Assembly (NCBI RefSeq): GCF_020216525.1
Contig: NZ_JAIWOY010000003.1
Location: 330,344-394,343, forward strand
DNA length: 64,000 nt
Direction of reading: 5' to 3'
From: Nocardioides nematodiphilus
Lineage (GTDB): Bacteria > Actinomycetota > Actinomycetes > Propionibacteriales > Nocardioidaceae
This document shows, one piece after another, positions 18,091 through 26,652 of the stretch; the first letter of the stretch is position 1, and every line of letters begins with the position of its first letter. Both the position numbers and the translations under genes were made by a program. Under the pieces are notes generated by a model. That model was not told where the DNA came from. It made no database searches and worked only from the letters and a program-made list of their open reading frames with translations.

Positions 18091-18728
18091 CCAGCCCCCT
18101 GCGCGGTCGTGGGCAGGGACGGGCCGTTGGACGGCCGCGTGGACGGACGTCCGCTCGGGTGGACCGGGCTCGCAGCGGTGGTCGGCCTGGTGCCCTTGGT
18201 GTGCTTCCCGCGTCCGGGCGCCGCCGTGCTCGGCTCCCCGGGTGAGCTCGGCTTGCCGTGCGCCTGGTCGCTGCGGCCCTGGTCGGCGGGCGTGCTCGCG
18301 CCGTGTCCCTCGCTGCGGACGACCTGCCCGGGAGCGCTGGTCAGCGCCTCCGCGCTGCGGCCGCGCCCGGTGTGGTCGCCCCCGGTGATCGCGGCCTGCG
18401 AGCGGTCGGGCACGCCGGGGCTCGAGGCGGGTGCCGTCTCGTCGGTCGCGTCGTCCGCCGAGGACGGCAGCGGGGCGAGGCTGAGGTCCGAGCCGGGCAC
18501 GACCACGGACGGGACGTGGTGGCTGTGCACGACCGCCTGGGTGCCGTACGCGAGGCCGCCGGTGCCGACCACGATGGCCAGTCCGGCCAGCGGCGCCCGC
18601 CACGCGCGCCGGCGTACGGTCGTGGGCGTCGAGGCCTGGGCGAGCAGCGCCAGGCGCTCACCGAGCGCGGGGTCGGAGCGTCGGATCGGCGGCTGCAGTC
18701 GCAGCGGGTTGTCGTGCTTGTCGTTCAT
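18087..18728 (-). CDS. Single-span membrane protein coupled to sigma factor
   Basis: 213-aa protein of unknown family. A cytoplasmic N terminus (about 45 residues) is followed by one membrane helix (APLAGLAIVVGTGGLAYGTQ) and a long extracytoplasmic tail rich in Ser, Thr, Pro, Gly, His and basic residues, apparently disordered. No zinc-anti-sigma HxxxCxxC motif is present. It starts at ATG 18728 (MNDKHDNPLRLQPP) and its stop overlaps the sigma start. It probably tunes the sigma factor, but its position upstream of, rather than downstream of, the sigma gene and its unstructured outer domain are unusual. Confidence 0.65.
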   Translation of the reverse strand: MNDKHDNPLRLQPPIRRSDPALGERLALLAQASTPTTVRRRAWRAPLAGLAIVVGTGGLAYGTQAVVHSHHVPSVVVPGSDLSLAPLPSSADDATDETAPASSPGVPDRSQAAITGGDHTGRGRSAEALTSAPGQVVRSEGHGASTPADQGRSDQAHGKPSSPGEPSTAAPGRGKHTKGTRPTTAASPVHPSGRPSTRPSNGPSLPTTAQGAG

Positions 18729-18746
18729 CGGGTACCTCGAGAAGAA

Positions 18747-18786
18747 GCCGGCTCGCATCATCATCCCCCGAGAGACGCGAGCCGGC
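18747..18786 (-). promoter_or_regulatory. 10-bp hairpin in leader of sigma operon
   Basis: GCCGGCTCGC (18747-18756) and GCGAGCCGGC (18777-18786) form a perfect stem around a 20-nt loop, 18 nt upstream of the ATG at 18728. On the minus strand the stem is followed by TTCTTCTC. It may act as an attenuator or translational control element; this is inferred from structure only. Confidence 0.35.
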
Positions 18787-18880
18787 GGCATAGTGGGGTG
18801 GGTGTCTCCTGCCTGCACATGTCGCGGGAGGCCTGGAAGGCGACATGGCTGCGGGTTTCCGCCCCGTACGCGCGCAGGGA

Positions 18881-18886
18881 TAGGAT
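18881..18886 (+). promoter_or_regulatory. -10 hexamer TAGGAT upstream of efp
   Basis: TAGGAT sits in the 225-bp divergent gap before efp; a start about 7 nt later would give a leader of roughly 60 nt. A TTGACA nearer the gene (18919-18924) has no -10 partner. No strong Shine-Dalgarno precedes the efp ATG. Confidence 0.4.
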
Positions 18887-18953
18887 CGGCCGCTGGCGCT
18901 CGGGCGCCGTACGACCTCTTGACAACTGACGACGAAGGCTGGCGCGCAAGCAC

Positions 18954-19520
18954 ATGGCAACCACGAACGACCTGAAGAACGGCATGGTTCTCAACATCGA
19001 CGGCCAGCTCTGGGCTGTCGTCGAGTTCCAGCACGTGAAGCCGGGCAAGGGCCCCGCCTTCGTGCGGACCAAGCTGAAGAACGTCGAGTCGGGCAAGAAC
19101 GTCGACAAGACCTTCAACGCCGGCACCAAGGTCGAGACCGCCACGGTCGACCGCCGCAGCTACCAGTACCTGTACAACGACGGCATGAACTACGTGTTCA
19201 TGGACACGGGCACGTTCGAGCAGATCGAGGTCTCCCCGGAGATCATGGGTGACACCACCGACTTCCTGCTCGAGAACATGGACGTCAACATCGCCACGAA
19301 CGAGGGCCGCGTCCTCTTCGTCGAGCTCCCGGCCTCGGTCGAGCTCACCATCACCTACACCGAGCCGGGCGTCATGGGCGACTCGGCCACCGGCCGCACC
19401 AAGCCGGCCACGCTGGAGACCGGCGCCGAGATCCAGGTGCCGCTCTTCATCGAGAACGGCGAGAAGATCAAGGTCGACACCCGCGAGGGTGGCTCCTACC
19501 TCAGCCGCGTCAAGGGCTGA
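18954..19520 (+). CDS. efp: Elongation factor P
   Basis: Relieves ribosome stalling at polyproline stretches. 188 aa, standard length, with the KOW-like N-terminal domain, two OB domains and the loop [14 protein letters not shown] carrying the modifiable lysine at about position 34. The C-terminal [10 protein letters not shown] is typical. It is followed after 2 nt by nusB. Efficient EF-P is relevant here because several proteins in the window (the sigma factor at 17515-18090, for example) have polyproline runs. Confidence 0.96.
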   Translation: MATTNDLKNGMVLNIDGQLWAVVEFQHVKPGKGPAFVRTKLKNVESGKNVDKTFNAGTKVETATVDRRSYQYLYNDGMNYVFMDTGTFEQIEVSPEIMGDTTDFLLENMDVNIATNEGRVLFVELPASVELTITYTEPGVMGDSATGRTKPATLETGAEIQVPLFIENGEKIKVDTREGGSYLSRVKG

Positions 19521-19522
19521 CG

Positions 19523-19927
19523 TTGTCGGCTCGTAGCAAGGCTCGTAAGCGGGCCCTCGACATCCTCTTCGCCGCCGAGGCGCAGGGCACCGAGGCGCTC
19601 GACCTCCTCGTCGAGCAGAAGGGTGCGGGGGAGCTCAACAACCCCTACACCGCCACCCTCGTCCAGGGCGTCATCGCCCAGCGGGAGCGGATCGACGAGA
19701 TCCTCGGCCAGTACGCGCAGGGCTGGACCCTCGACCGGATGCCGGCCGTGGACCGCAACGTCCTGCGCCTGGGCGCCTGGGAGCTCCTCTTCGCCGAGGA
19801 CGTCCCCGAGCACGTCGCGCTGAGCGAGGCGGTGGAGCTCGTCCGCGAGCTCTCCACCGACGAGTCGCCGGCGTACGTCAACGGCGTGCTGGGCTCCATC
19901 CAGCGTGCGAAGGCCGACCTGGTCTGA
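19523..19927 (+). CDS. nusB: Transcription antitermination protein NusB
   Basis: 134-aa all-helical RNA-binding protein for rRNA antitermination, working with S10/NusE. It starts at TTG 19523 (MSARSKARKRALDILFAAEA), 2 nt after the efp stop. The typical features are the basic SKARKRALDILFAAE helix, VQGVIAQRERID, RNVLRLGAWELLF and ESPAYVNGVLGSIQ. A strong intrinsic terminator follows, closing an efp-nusB unit. In many actinobacteria pyrR follows soon after; here an alkane-oxidation module lies between. Confidence 0.94.
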   Translation: MSARSKARKRALDILFAAEAQGTEALDLLVEQKGAGELNNPYTATLVQGVIAQRERIDEILGQYAQGWTLDRMPAVDRNVLRLGAWELLFAEDVPEHVALSEAVELVRELSTDESPAYVNGVLGSIQRAKADLV

Positions 19928-19960
19928 CCCGCTCCGCGGAGCCCGCTCACCTGAGCACCC

Positions 19961-20002
19961 GACGGCCGCTTTGTGCTTATGCACAAAGCGGCCGTCTGTT
20001 TT
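19961..20002 (+). terminator. Rho-independent terminator after nusB
   Basis: GACGGCCGCTTTGTGC (19961-19976) pairs perfectly with 19981-19996 around a TTAT loop, a 16-bp stem, and is followed by TGTTTT. This is the strongest intrinsic terminator in the window apart from the infC attenuator and separates efp-nusB from alkB. Confidence 0.88.
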
Positions 20003-20052
20003 GGATGTCCGGACCAGTGACCGCTGTGCTGGGGTCCTGTGACACTCGTCTC

Positions 20053-21474
20053 ATGAGCACTCTGAACGCCTCCGGCACGGTCCCGGCCGGCAGCACCGAG
20101 CAATGGCGGGACAAGAAGCGCTACCTGTGGCTGATCGGCCTCGTGGTGCCCTCCCTCGTCCTGATCGCCCTCGCCGGGCGCGCCTACCTGGGGCTCGACT
20201 TCCTCGTCTGGATCGGCCCGATCGTCCTGTTCCTCGTCGTCCCGGCGATCGACCTCATCGCGGGGCTCGACGGGTCCAACCCACCCGACGACGTGATCGA
20301 GGCACTGGAGAACGACCGCTACTACCGCTGGATCACGTTCCTGTTCCTGCCGGTGCAGTACGTCGGATTCGTGGTCTCCTTCCACGCGATCGCCCACGGT
20401 GACCTGTCGACCCTGGACAAGGTCGGTCTGTCCGTCACCCTCGGCGTGGTCGGTGGCATCGGCATCAACACCGCGCACGAGCTGGGGCACAAGAAGGAGA
20501 GCCACGAGCGCTGGCTGTCCAAGATCGCGCTGGCGCAGAGCTTCTACGGCCACTTCTACCTCGAGCACAACCGCGGTCACCACGTCCGGGTCGCCACTCC
20601 TGAGGACCCGGCCAGCTCCCGGCTGGGTGAGAGCTTCTACCGGTTCTGGCCGCGCACCGTCCTCGGCTCGCTCAAGAGCGCGTGGAACCTCGAGCGGAAG
20701 CGCTACGCCCGCAAGGGTCAGCACCCGTTCCGGATCGGCAACGACGTGCTGAACGCGTGGCTGATGTCGGTGGTGCTGTACGGCGCGATGATCGCCTGGC
20801 TCGGGATCGGCATCGCGCCGTACCTCCTCATCCAGGGCATCTTCGGCTTCTCGCTGCTGGAGGTCGTCAACTACCTCGAGCACTACGGCATGCGCCGCCA
20901 GAAGGTGGGCCAGCCCGGCAAGGAGCGGTACGAGCGCGTCGCGCCCTCGCACAGCTGGAACTCCAACAACATCGCCACCAACGTGCTCCTGTACCACCTG
21001 CAGCGTCACAGCGATCACCACGCGAACCCGACGCGCCGCTACCAGACGCTGCGTGACTTCAAGGAGAGCCCGGTCCTGCCCACCGGCTACGCGGGCATGA
21101 TCCTGCTGGCGCTCGTGCCCCCGGCGTGGCGGAAGGTGATGGACCCGCGGGTCGTGGCCCACTTCGACGGCGACATCCGGCTGGCCAACGTGCAGCCGGG
21201 CAAGCTGGACCGGTTGCTCCAGCGCTATCCGGTCCCGGTGGCGACCGCCGCAGCCGCGCCGCAGGAGGACCTCGGTCGACACGTCTTCGACGACGGCGTC
21301 CGCGCGGCCCGCTGCCCGGGGTGTGGCTACACCTACGAGGTCGACGCCGGCAACGAGCTCGAGGGGTTTGCCGCAGGTACGGCCTGGAAGGACATCCCCG
21401 ACGACTGGTGCTGCCCCGATTGCGGCGTGCGCGAGAAGGTCGACTTCGTTCCCCTGACGGAGGTCGTGCGATGA
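20053..21474 (+). CDS. alkB: Alkane 1-monooxygenase fused to rubredoxin
   Basis: Membrane-bound non-heme diiron hydroxylase for terminal oxidation of alkanes, with its electron donor fused at the C terminus. All histidine motifs are present: HELGHK (about 142-147), EHNRGHH (171-177), LQRHSDHH (about 316-323), plus NYLEHYG. Six hydrophobic helices precede or separate them. Residues from about 415 form a rubredoxin with CPGCG (C421, C424) and CPDCG (C454, C457) as the FeCys4 ligands. ATG 20053 (473 aa) is preferred to an in-frame ATG at 20005. Such fusions are known in Nocardioides, Dietzia and Prauserella. Ferredoxin and reductase genes follow without gaps. Confidence 0.95.
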   Translation: MSTLNASGTVPAGSTEQWRDKKRYLWLIGLVVPSLVLIALAGRAYLGLDFLVWIGPIVLFLVVPAIDLIAGLDGSNPPDDVIEALENDRYYRWITFLFLPVQYVGFVVSFHAIAHGDLSTLDKVGLSVTLGVVGGIGINTAHELGHKKESHERWLSKIALAQSFYGHFYLEHNRGHHVRVATPEDPASSRLGESFYRFWPRTVLGSLKSAWNLERKRYARKGQHPFRIGNDVLNAWLMSVVLYGAMIAWLGIGIAPYLLIQGIFGFSLLEVVNYLEHYGMRRQKVGQPGKERYERVAPSHSWNSNNIATNVLLYHLQRHSDHHANPTRRYQTLRDFKESPVLPTGYAGMILLALVPPAWRKVMDPRVVAHFDGDIRLANVQPGKLDRLLQRYPVPVATAAAAPQEDLGRHVFDDGVRAARCPGCGYTYEVDAGNELEGFAAGTAWKDIPDDWCCPDCGVREKVDFVPLTEVVR

Positions 21475-21659
21475 GTCGGATCGTCGCTGACCACGCCGTC
21501 TGCGAAGGCATCGGCATGTGCGAGACGACCGCCCACGAGATGTTCGTCGTCGGCGACGACGGTCTGGTCGAGGTGCTCCAGTTCGAGCCCGACGACGTGA
21601 CACTGGCCCGCGCCGCGGTGGCCGCGTGCCCGGTCTCGGCTCTGCGCCTCCAGGACTGA
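21471..21659 (+). CDS. 3Fe-4S-type ferredoxin
   Basis: 62-aa ferredoxin. Only three cluster cysteines are visible: C11 and C17 (CEGIGMC) and C53 followed by Pro (ACPVSAL), the arrangement of 3Fe-4S ferredoxins that serve actinobacterial P450s. It overlaps the alkB stop (ATGA). It probably moves electrons between the downstream reductase and the fused rubredoxin, or to another oxygenase; this is inferred from the operon. Confidence 0.88.
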   Translation: MSRIVADHAVCEGIGMCETTAHEMFVVGDDGLVEVLQFEPDDVTLARAAVAACPVSALRLQD

Positions 21660-21662
21660 GTC

Positions 21663-22832
21663 ATGGTTCGAAGGCTGGTCGTGGTCGGCGCCTCGCATGC
21701 CGGGGTCGCCGCCGCGACGGCGGCACGCGACGCAGGTGCGTATGACGAGGTCGTGGTCGTGGGTGCCGAGGAGCGGGCGCCGTACCAGCGCCCGCCGCTG
21801 TCCAAGGAGGTCCTCACCGGTGCCGCGGAGCCGGCGCAGCTCGGCGTCCTCGACCAGGTCACGCTGCACACGGGGATGCGTGCGCGCGGGCTCGATCCGG
21901 TGCGCCGGGTGCTCGTCACGGACGCCGGCGAGGTCGGCTACGACGCCCTGGTGATCGCCACCGGAGCGCGGCCGCGCACGCTGCCTGCCATCCCCGAGGC
22001 GCTGACGCTGAGGACCTACGACGACGCACGAGGTCTGGGGGCGGCCCTCGCCGGCGCGCGGCGGGTCGCGGTCGTCGGGGCCGGCTTCATCGGCGCGGAG
22101 GTCGCCTCGGCGGTCCGCTCGCGCGGTGGGGCGGTGACGCTGCTCGAGCAGGCACCGCTGCCGCTGTGCGGGCTGGTGGGTGAGGACGTCGCCCAGCGCC
22201 TGCTGGCCCTGCACGCGGCCCATGGCACGTCCGTACGGGTGGGGGCGCGGGTCATCGGGGCGCGCCGGGCGGCCGGCCGGGTGACCGGTGTCGAGCTGGC
22301 CGACGGCGAGCTCGTCGCCGCGGACGTCGTGGTCGCTGCCCTCGGGGTCGCACCCGACACCGGGTGGCTGACCGCCTCGGGGATCGCACTGGACGCCGAC
22401 GGCGCGGTCCGCTGCGACGACCGGCTGCGGACCTCGTTGCCCCACGTGCTCGCGGCGGGCGATGTCGCCCGGGTGGCCGGCCACGGCTGTGGTCACGTGC
22501 TGACCGCGACCGAGCAGGGCCGCGCCGCCGGGATGAACGCCGCGGGCGCCGATGAGGCCTGGAGCCCGCGGCCCTTCGCCTGGTCGCAGTGGTACGGACA
22601 CCGGCTGCAGCTCGTCGGTCGGTTCCACGGGCTCGCCACGCCGGCGCTGATCGCGCGCGACGAGGACGGCTCGCTGCTCGCGGTCGCGGGCGAGGCGGAC
22701 CGGCTCCTGGGGGTCTTCGGGCTCGACCGGCCGCGTCAGGTCGCCGCGCTGCGCCGCGTCGTGGGGGAGCCGGGGTCGTGGGAGCGGGCACTCGAGCAGA
22801 TCAGTCCCGCGCCGGCTCCGATTCCGGCGTGA
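21663..22832 (+). CDS. FAD-dependent ferredoxin/rubredoxin reductase
   Basis: 389-aa NAD(P)H:ferredoxin or rubredoxin reductase. It has an N-terminal FAD loop (VVVGASHAGVAAA), the YQRPPLSKEVL motif of oxygenase-coupled reductases, a second nucleotide loop VAVVGAGFIGAEVAS, and the GDVAR segment near the flavin. It supplies electrons to the AlkB-rubredoxin protein, completing a full electron path in one operon. Its last 32 bp overlap the convergent regulator gene tail to tail. Confidence 0.9.
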   Translation: MVRRLVVVGASHAGVAAATAARDAGAYDEVVVVGAEERAPYQRPPLSKEVLTGAAEPAQLGVLDQVTLHTGMRARGLDPVRRVLVTDAGEVGYDALVIATGARPRTLPAIPEALTLRTYDDARGLGAALAGARRVAVVGAGFIGAEVASAVRSRGGAVTLLEQAPLPLCGLVGEDVAQRLLALHAAHGTSVRVGARVIGARRAAGRVTGVELADGELVAADVVVAALGVAPDTGWLTASGIALDADGAVRCDDRLRTSLPHVLAAGDVARVAGHGCGHVLTATEQGRAAGMNAAGADEAWSPRPFAWSQWYGHRLQLVGRFHGLATPALIARDEDGSLLAVAGEADRLLGVFGLDRPRQVAALRRVVGEPGSWERALEQISPAPAPIPA

Positions 22833-24009
22833 GCGGGAACGCCGCCAGGTAGTCCAGCGCGACCGCGATGTCGGTACGGCGCTCGCTGATCGGATGGCCG
22901 AGCAGCGTCTCGGCCTGGCCGAGCCGGTAGCGCACAGTGTTCTTGTGGATCCCGAACGTCCGGGCGGCGGCGTCGACGCTCGCGCTGAGCAGCACCTGGC
23001 GCACGGTCTCGCGGATCTTGTCGCGCCCCGGGTCGTCGCGGGCGAGGGCGCCGAGCGTGCTCGTCGCGAAGCGCCGAGCGGCCGCGTGGTCGCGGGCCAG
23101 GAAGGTCAGCAGGGCGACATCGGCGTACGGGATCCAGGTCCGGCCCTGCTGCTGGGCGAGTCCCAGATCGAGTGCCTGACGCGCTTCCTGGTGGCTGATC
23201 CGGAACCCGTCCGGGCCGGTCGCGGGGTTGCCGCTCGCGACCAGGACACCCTTCTCCGGGAGCAGCTCCGCGAGCTGCCCGGGGAGATCGGGCAACCACA
23301 GCCACAGCTCGCGTCCGCCCGGCTCGACGGTCAACGTGCGCCCGCGCACCGCGGCGCACAGGGCCGATGCGGTCGGCTCCAGCAGGCGGGTGCCGCCGGG
23401 CGCGAGCGCCCGCAGGACCAGCGCGCGATGGGTGCCCTCGATCGGATAGCCACCCAGTGCGATGGTCAGCTCCCGCAGCTCTGGCTCCTCGCCGTCGAGG
23501 ACGGCGCGGACGACGTCGTAGCGGTGGGCGGCGCCGCTGTGCTCGACCCGGCGGCGCTCCGCCTGGTGCACCACGATCGAGGCACTGGTGACCTCGTCGA
23601 GCCAGCGGCCCGCGCGACTCCACAGCTCCACCAGCAGCGCACCTCCGTCCACCTCGGGCGGTGCGAGCGCGACCACCTCGGTGGCATACGCCCACGTCTC
23701 GCCCTGCGCCGCCCGGTAGGCGGTGAGGAGCACCGTGAGGTCGAGGTGGCGCCGGGCGACCTCCAGGGCGACCTGCTCGGCGCTCGGCACCAGGCGGGGC
23801 GCGCTGGTCGGGTCGGTCAGCTCGGCCAGGAACGCCTGCCACTGCTCGCGCACGGTCGCGGCGAGCAGGACGGCGAGATCGGGGTCGCTCGCAACCTCCG
23901 GCGTGGCGGCGAGCACGGCGGCGCCGATCCGCTCGGCCCACGAATCGACCGCCTCGGGCGCCGCCGCGGCGGCCACGAAGTCGGCCAGCCACGCGGTGCT
24001 CTCGACCAT
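22801..24009 (-). CDS. PucR-type transcriptional regulator (CdaR/GGDEF-like + HTH)
   Basis: 402-aa regulator. The N-terminal half is a helical sensor region (RsbRD-like: VLLTAYRAAQGETWAYATEV), the middle is a CdaR-type GGDEF-like domain, and the C terminus holds the PucR helix-turn-helix (SVDAAARTFGIHKNTVRYRL). ATG 24009 is chosen; upstream in-frame codons fall in the divergent promoter. Being convergent with the alk operon and divergent from the oxidoreductase gene, it is the best local candidate to regulate alkane oxidation, which is inference. Confidence 0.82.
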   Translation of the reverse strand: MVESTAWLADFVAAAAAPEAVDSWAERIGAAVLAATPEVASDPDLAVLLAATVREQWQAFLAELTDPTSAPRLVPSAEQVALEVARRHLDLTVLLTAYRAAQGETWAYATEVVALAPPEVDGGALLVELWSRAGRWLDEVTSASIVVHQAERRRVEHSGAAHRYDVVRAVLDGEEPELRELTIALGGYPIEGTHRALVLRALAPGGTRLLEPTASALCAAVRGRTLTVEPGGRELWLWLPDLPGQLAELLPEKGVLVASGNPATGPDGFRISHQEARQALDLGLAQQQGRTWIPYADVALLTFLARDHAAARRFATSTLGALARDDPGRDKIRETVRQVLLSASVDAAARTFGIHKNTVRYRLGQAETLLGHPISERRTDIAVALDYLAAFPLTPESEPARD

Positions 24010-24055
24010 GGGCTCCAAGATAGGCCCTGCCGGGGTTCTCGGTAACGTGCGTGGC
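24010..24055. promoter_or_regulatory. Divergent leaderless-type promoters
   Basis: The 46-bp gap has a minus-strand TATCTT (24016-24021) 6 nt before the regulator ATG and a plus-strand TAACGT (24043-24048) 7 nt before the oxidoreductase ATG. Both spacings place transcription starts at the start codons. The two promoters nearly abut, so binding of one factor could affect both. Confidence 0.5.
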
Positions 24056-25075
24056 ATGCGCGCGATCGTCTACTCCGAGCCCGGCCCGTCCTCCGTCCTG
24101 CGCCTCGTCGAGCGCGACCTGCCCGAGCCCGGTCCGGGTGAGGTCCGCGTGCGGATCGTGCGAGCGGGCGTCAACCCGACGGACTGGAAGCAGCGCGCCG
24201 GCGGCACGTACGCGGCTTTGCCCTACGAGGAGATCACGCCCGGTCAGGACGGTGCGGGCGTCGTCGACGCCGTCGGCGAAGGGGTGCGCGGCGTGGCCGT
24301 CGGTGACCGGGTGTGGCTGCACATGGTCCAGCACGGCCAGGCCTACGGCACCGCGGCCGAGTACGCGGTCGTGCCGGTGCACAAGGCCGTACCGCTCCCT
24401 GAGGCGGCGTCCTTCGACCTGGGTGCCGCCCTCGGCGTGCCGGCGGTGACGGCACACCGCGCGCTGACCAGCGGCGACGTCACGCGGCTCGCGCCGGGCA
24501 CCCTCGCCGGTCGCACGGTGCTCGTCCAGGGCGGCGCGGGAGCGGTCGGCAACGCCGCCATCCAGCTCGCCCGCTGGTCCGGCGCCACCGTCATCACGAC
24601 TGTCAGCAGCCCGGAGAAGGCCGCCCTGGCCACGGCCGCGGGTGCCCAGCACGTGGTCGACTACCGGACCGACCCCACCGAGGCCGCGATCCGTGCGATC
24701 GCGCCCGAGGGCGTCGACCTGATCGTCGAGGTCGCCCCGGCGGTCAACAACGACCTCGACCGGGCGGTGATCCGCAACGGCGGGACCATCGCGATCTACG
24801 CCAACAACGGCGGCGACGACCTCACCCTCCCGTTGCGCGCGACCTTCTCGCTCAACCTCCGCTACCAGTTCGTGCTGCTCTACGGCGTCGCATCGGACCT
24901 CCTCGCCGCAGCCGTCGAGGACATCACCGCCGCCGTGGCCGCGGGCGCGCTCGGCGTGGGGGAGCCGCACGGGCTGCCGCTCACCCACCTTCCGCTCGAC
25001 CAGGCCGCCGCCGCGCACGACGCGGTCGAGGCCGCCGCCGTCGGCAAGGTGCTCCTCGACGTCTCGGCCGGGTAG
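24056..25075 (+). CDS. NADPH:quinone reductase-like MDR-family oxidoreductase
   Basis: 339-aa medium-chain dehydrogenase/reductase without the structural-zinc cysteines, closest to quinone oxidoreductases (QorA-like). The N terminus MRAIVYSEPGPSSVLRLVE, the GQDGAGVVDAVGEGV segment and the nucleotide-binding loop VQGGAGAVGNAAIQLARW are characteristic. The substrate is unknown. It starts at a leaderless-type ATG, and its TAG stop is reused as part of the TAGGGT promoter of pyrR. Confidence 0.85.
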   Translation: MRAIVYSEPGPSSVLRLVERDLPEPGPGEVRVRIVRAGVNPTDWKQRAGGTYAALPYEEITPGQDGAGVVDAVGEGVRGVAVGDRVWLHMVQHGQAYGTAAEYAVVPVHKAVPLPEAASFDLGAALGVPAVTAHRALTSGDVTRLAPGTLAGRTVLVQGGAGAVGNAAIQLARWSGATVITTVSSPEKAALATAAGAQHVVDYRTDPTEAAIRAIAPEGVDLIVEVAPAVNNDLDRAVIRNGGTIAIYANNGGDDLTLPLRATFSLNLRYQFVLLYGVASDLLAAAVEDITAAVAAGALGVGEPHGLPLTHLPLDQAAAAHDAVEAAAVGKVLLDVSAG

Positions 25076-25133
25076 GGTGGCCGCGCAGTTCCGACGTTCC
25101 TTTAAGAGCCGTCCCGTGAGGCGGAGAAGGAGG
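25073..25133 (+). promoter_or_regulatory. pyrR promoter and PyrR-binding leader
   Basis: A -10 TAGGGT (25073-25078) is followed by a short leader containing TCCCGTGAGG (25112-25121), an exact match to the known PyrR RNA-binding consensus UCCNGNGAGG. It is held in a small hairpin by CCG/CGG (25109-25111/25122-25124); CCTT (25099-25102) can also pair with AAGG (25127-25130) inside the Shine-Dalgarno AAGGAGG. PyrR binding would therefore hide the ribosome site, the translational repression described for mycobacterial pyr genes. Positions 25106-25133 are identical to 29502-29529 before carA. Confidence 0.85.
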
Positions 25134-25141
25134 TCCGGGCC

Positions 25142-25708
25142 ATGCCCGATCCGACCGCAGAGCCCCTGGACGCAGGCCGTATCGTCCTCGACGACGCCGA
25201 CATCGCCCGCGCGCTGACCCGCATCTCCCACGAGATCCTGGAGCGCAACAAGGGTGCCGAGGACCTCGTCCTCCTCGGCCTGCACACCCGTGGTGTGCCC
25301 CTGGCCAAGCGGATCGCCGCCGGGATCGCGGAGGTCGAGGGCACGCCCGTCCCGACCGGCAGCCTCGACGTGACGATGTACCGCGACGACCTGCGCAGTC
25401 ACCCGACCCGCGCCCCGCACAAGACCGATCTGCCCGCCGGCGGCATCGACGGCCGCATCGTGGTGCTCGTCGACGACGTGCTCTACAGCGGCCGCACCAT
25501 CCGCGCCGCGCTCGACGCGCTCTCCGACCTGGGCCGGCCCTCGGCCGTACGCCTCGCGGTCCTGGTCGACCGCGGCCACCGCGAGCTGCCGATCCGCGCC
25601 GACCACGTCGGCAAGAACCTGCCGACCGCCCGCAGCGAGAAGGTCCGCGTGCGCCTGGCCGAGACCGACGGCGCCGATGCGGTCACCATCACCGGAGGCA
25701 CCGAGTGA
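25142..25708 (+). CDS. pyrR: Bifunctional pyr operon regulator / uracil phosphoribosyltransferase
   Basis: 188-aa RNA-binding regulator with uracil phosphoribosyltransferase activity; senses UMP and represses pyr expression. The PRPP loop [18 protein letters not shown] is at about 107-124, and the basic segment [11 protein letters not shown] belongs to the RNA-binding face. ATG 25142 is 8 nt after AAGGAGG. It begins pyrR-pyrB-pyrC and its own leader carries its binding loop, so it is autoregulated. Confidence 0.95.
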   Translation: MPDPTAEPLDAGRIVLDDADIARALTRISHEILERNKGAEDLVLLGLHTRGVPLAKRIAAGIAEVEGTPVPTGSLDVTMYRDDLRSHPTRAPHKTDLPAGGIDGRIVVLVDDVLYSGRTIRAALDALSDLGRPSAVRLAVLVDRGHRELPIRADHVGKNLPTARSEKVRVRLAETDGADAVTITGGTE

Positions 25709-26652
25709 AGAAGCACCTGCTCTCCATCGACGACGTCACCGCCGACGACATCGCGGCGCTCTTCGAGACCGCGGCCGAGATGCACGACGTGCAGCGTCGT
25801 GAGGTCAAGAAGCTGCCGGCGCTGCGCGGCCGTACGGTCATCAACCTGTTCTTCGAGGACTCGACCCGCACGCGCTCGTCCTTCGAGATCGCCGGCAAGT
25901 GGCTCTCCGCCGACGTGATCAACCTGTCCGCCAAGGGCTCCTCGACCTCCAAGGGCGAGTCGTTGCGCGACACCGTGCTGACGGTCACCGCCATGGGGAT
26001 CGACGGCCTGGTCATGCGCCACTCGGCCTCCGGTGCGGCGCACCAGGTCGCGCAGTGGCTCGACATCCCGGTCATCAACGCCGGCGACGGGACGCACGAG
26101 CACCCGACCCAGGCACTCCTCGACGCGTACACCCTCGTCCGGCACCTCGGCTCGCTCGAGGGCAAGCACGTCGCGATCATCGGCGACCTTACCCACTCAC
26201 GGGTCTTCCGCTCCAACATCAAGTCGCTGGCCAAGCTCGGCGCGCGGGTGACGGTGGTCGCCCCGCCGACCCTGATGCCCAGCGGCGTGGGCCCGTGGTC
26301 CGCGGAGGCCGGCTTCGCCACCTCGTACGACCTGGACGGAGTGCTGGCCGGCGACAACGGTCCGGTCGACGCGGTGATGATGCTGCGCGTGCAGAAGGAG
26401 CGGATGAGCGGTGGGTACTTCCCGACCGCCCGCGAGTACACCGTCGGCTACGGCCTGACCCGCGGCCGCCTCGCGATGCTCCAGCCCGGCACCCCGATCC
26501 TGCATCCGGGCCCGATGAACAGGGGCCTGGAGATCTCGCCGGACGCCGCCGACGCCGCCGACAGCCTGATCCTCGACCAGGTCAGCGCCGGCGTCGCCGT
26601 GCGCATGGCCGTGCTCTACCACCTGCTTGCCGGAGAGGAGGCCGTCCAGTGA
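25705..26652 (+). CDS. pyrB: Aspartate carbamoyltransferase, catalytic chain
   Basis: Condenses carbamoyl phosphate with aspartate, the committed pyrimidine step. Carbamoyl-phosphate motif STRTRSSFE and the second-site segment SKGES are present, then [10 protein letters not shown] and the C-terminal [14 protein letters not shown] 25705 overlaps the pyrR stop (GTGA). No pyrI-type regulatory gene is seen; 315 aa is typical of the unregulated catalytic chain, so control is probably through PyrR. Confidence 0.96.
   Translation: MKKHLLSIDDVTADDIAALFETAAEMHDVQRREVKKLPALRGRTVINLFFEDSTRTRSSFEIAGKWLSADVINLSAKGSSTSKGESLRDTVLTVTAMGIDGLVMRHSASGAAHQVAQWLDIPVINAGDGTHEHPTQALLDAYTLVRHLGSLEGKHVAIIGDLTHSRVFRSNIKSLAKLGARVTVVAPPTLMPSGVGPWSAEAGFATSYDLDGVLAGDNGPVDAVMMLRVQKERMSGGYFPTAREYTVGYGLTRGRLAMLQPGTPILHPGPMNRGLEISPDAADAADSLILDQVSAGVAVRMAVLYHLLAGEEAVQ

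Noticed and set aside
18919-18924. TTGACA as -35 box for efp
   Set aside because: No TANNNT hexamer at 16-19 nt downstream; TAGGAT at 18881 is a better candidate.
20005-20052. alkB start at ATG 20005
   Set aside because: It abuts the T-run of the nusB terminator and adds 16 residues not typical of the family; ATG 20053 preferred.
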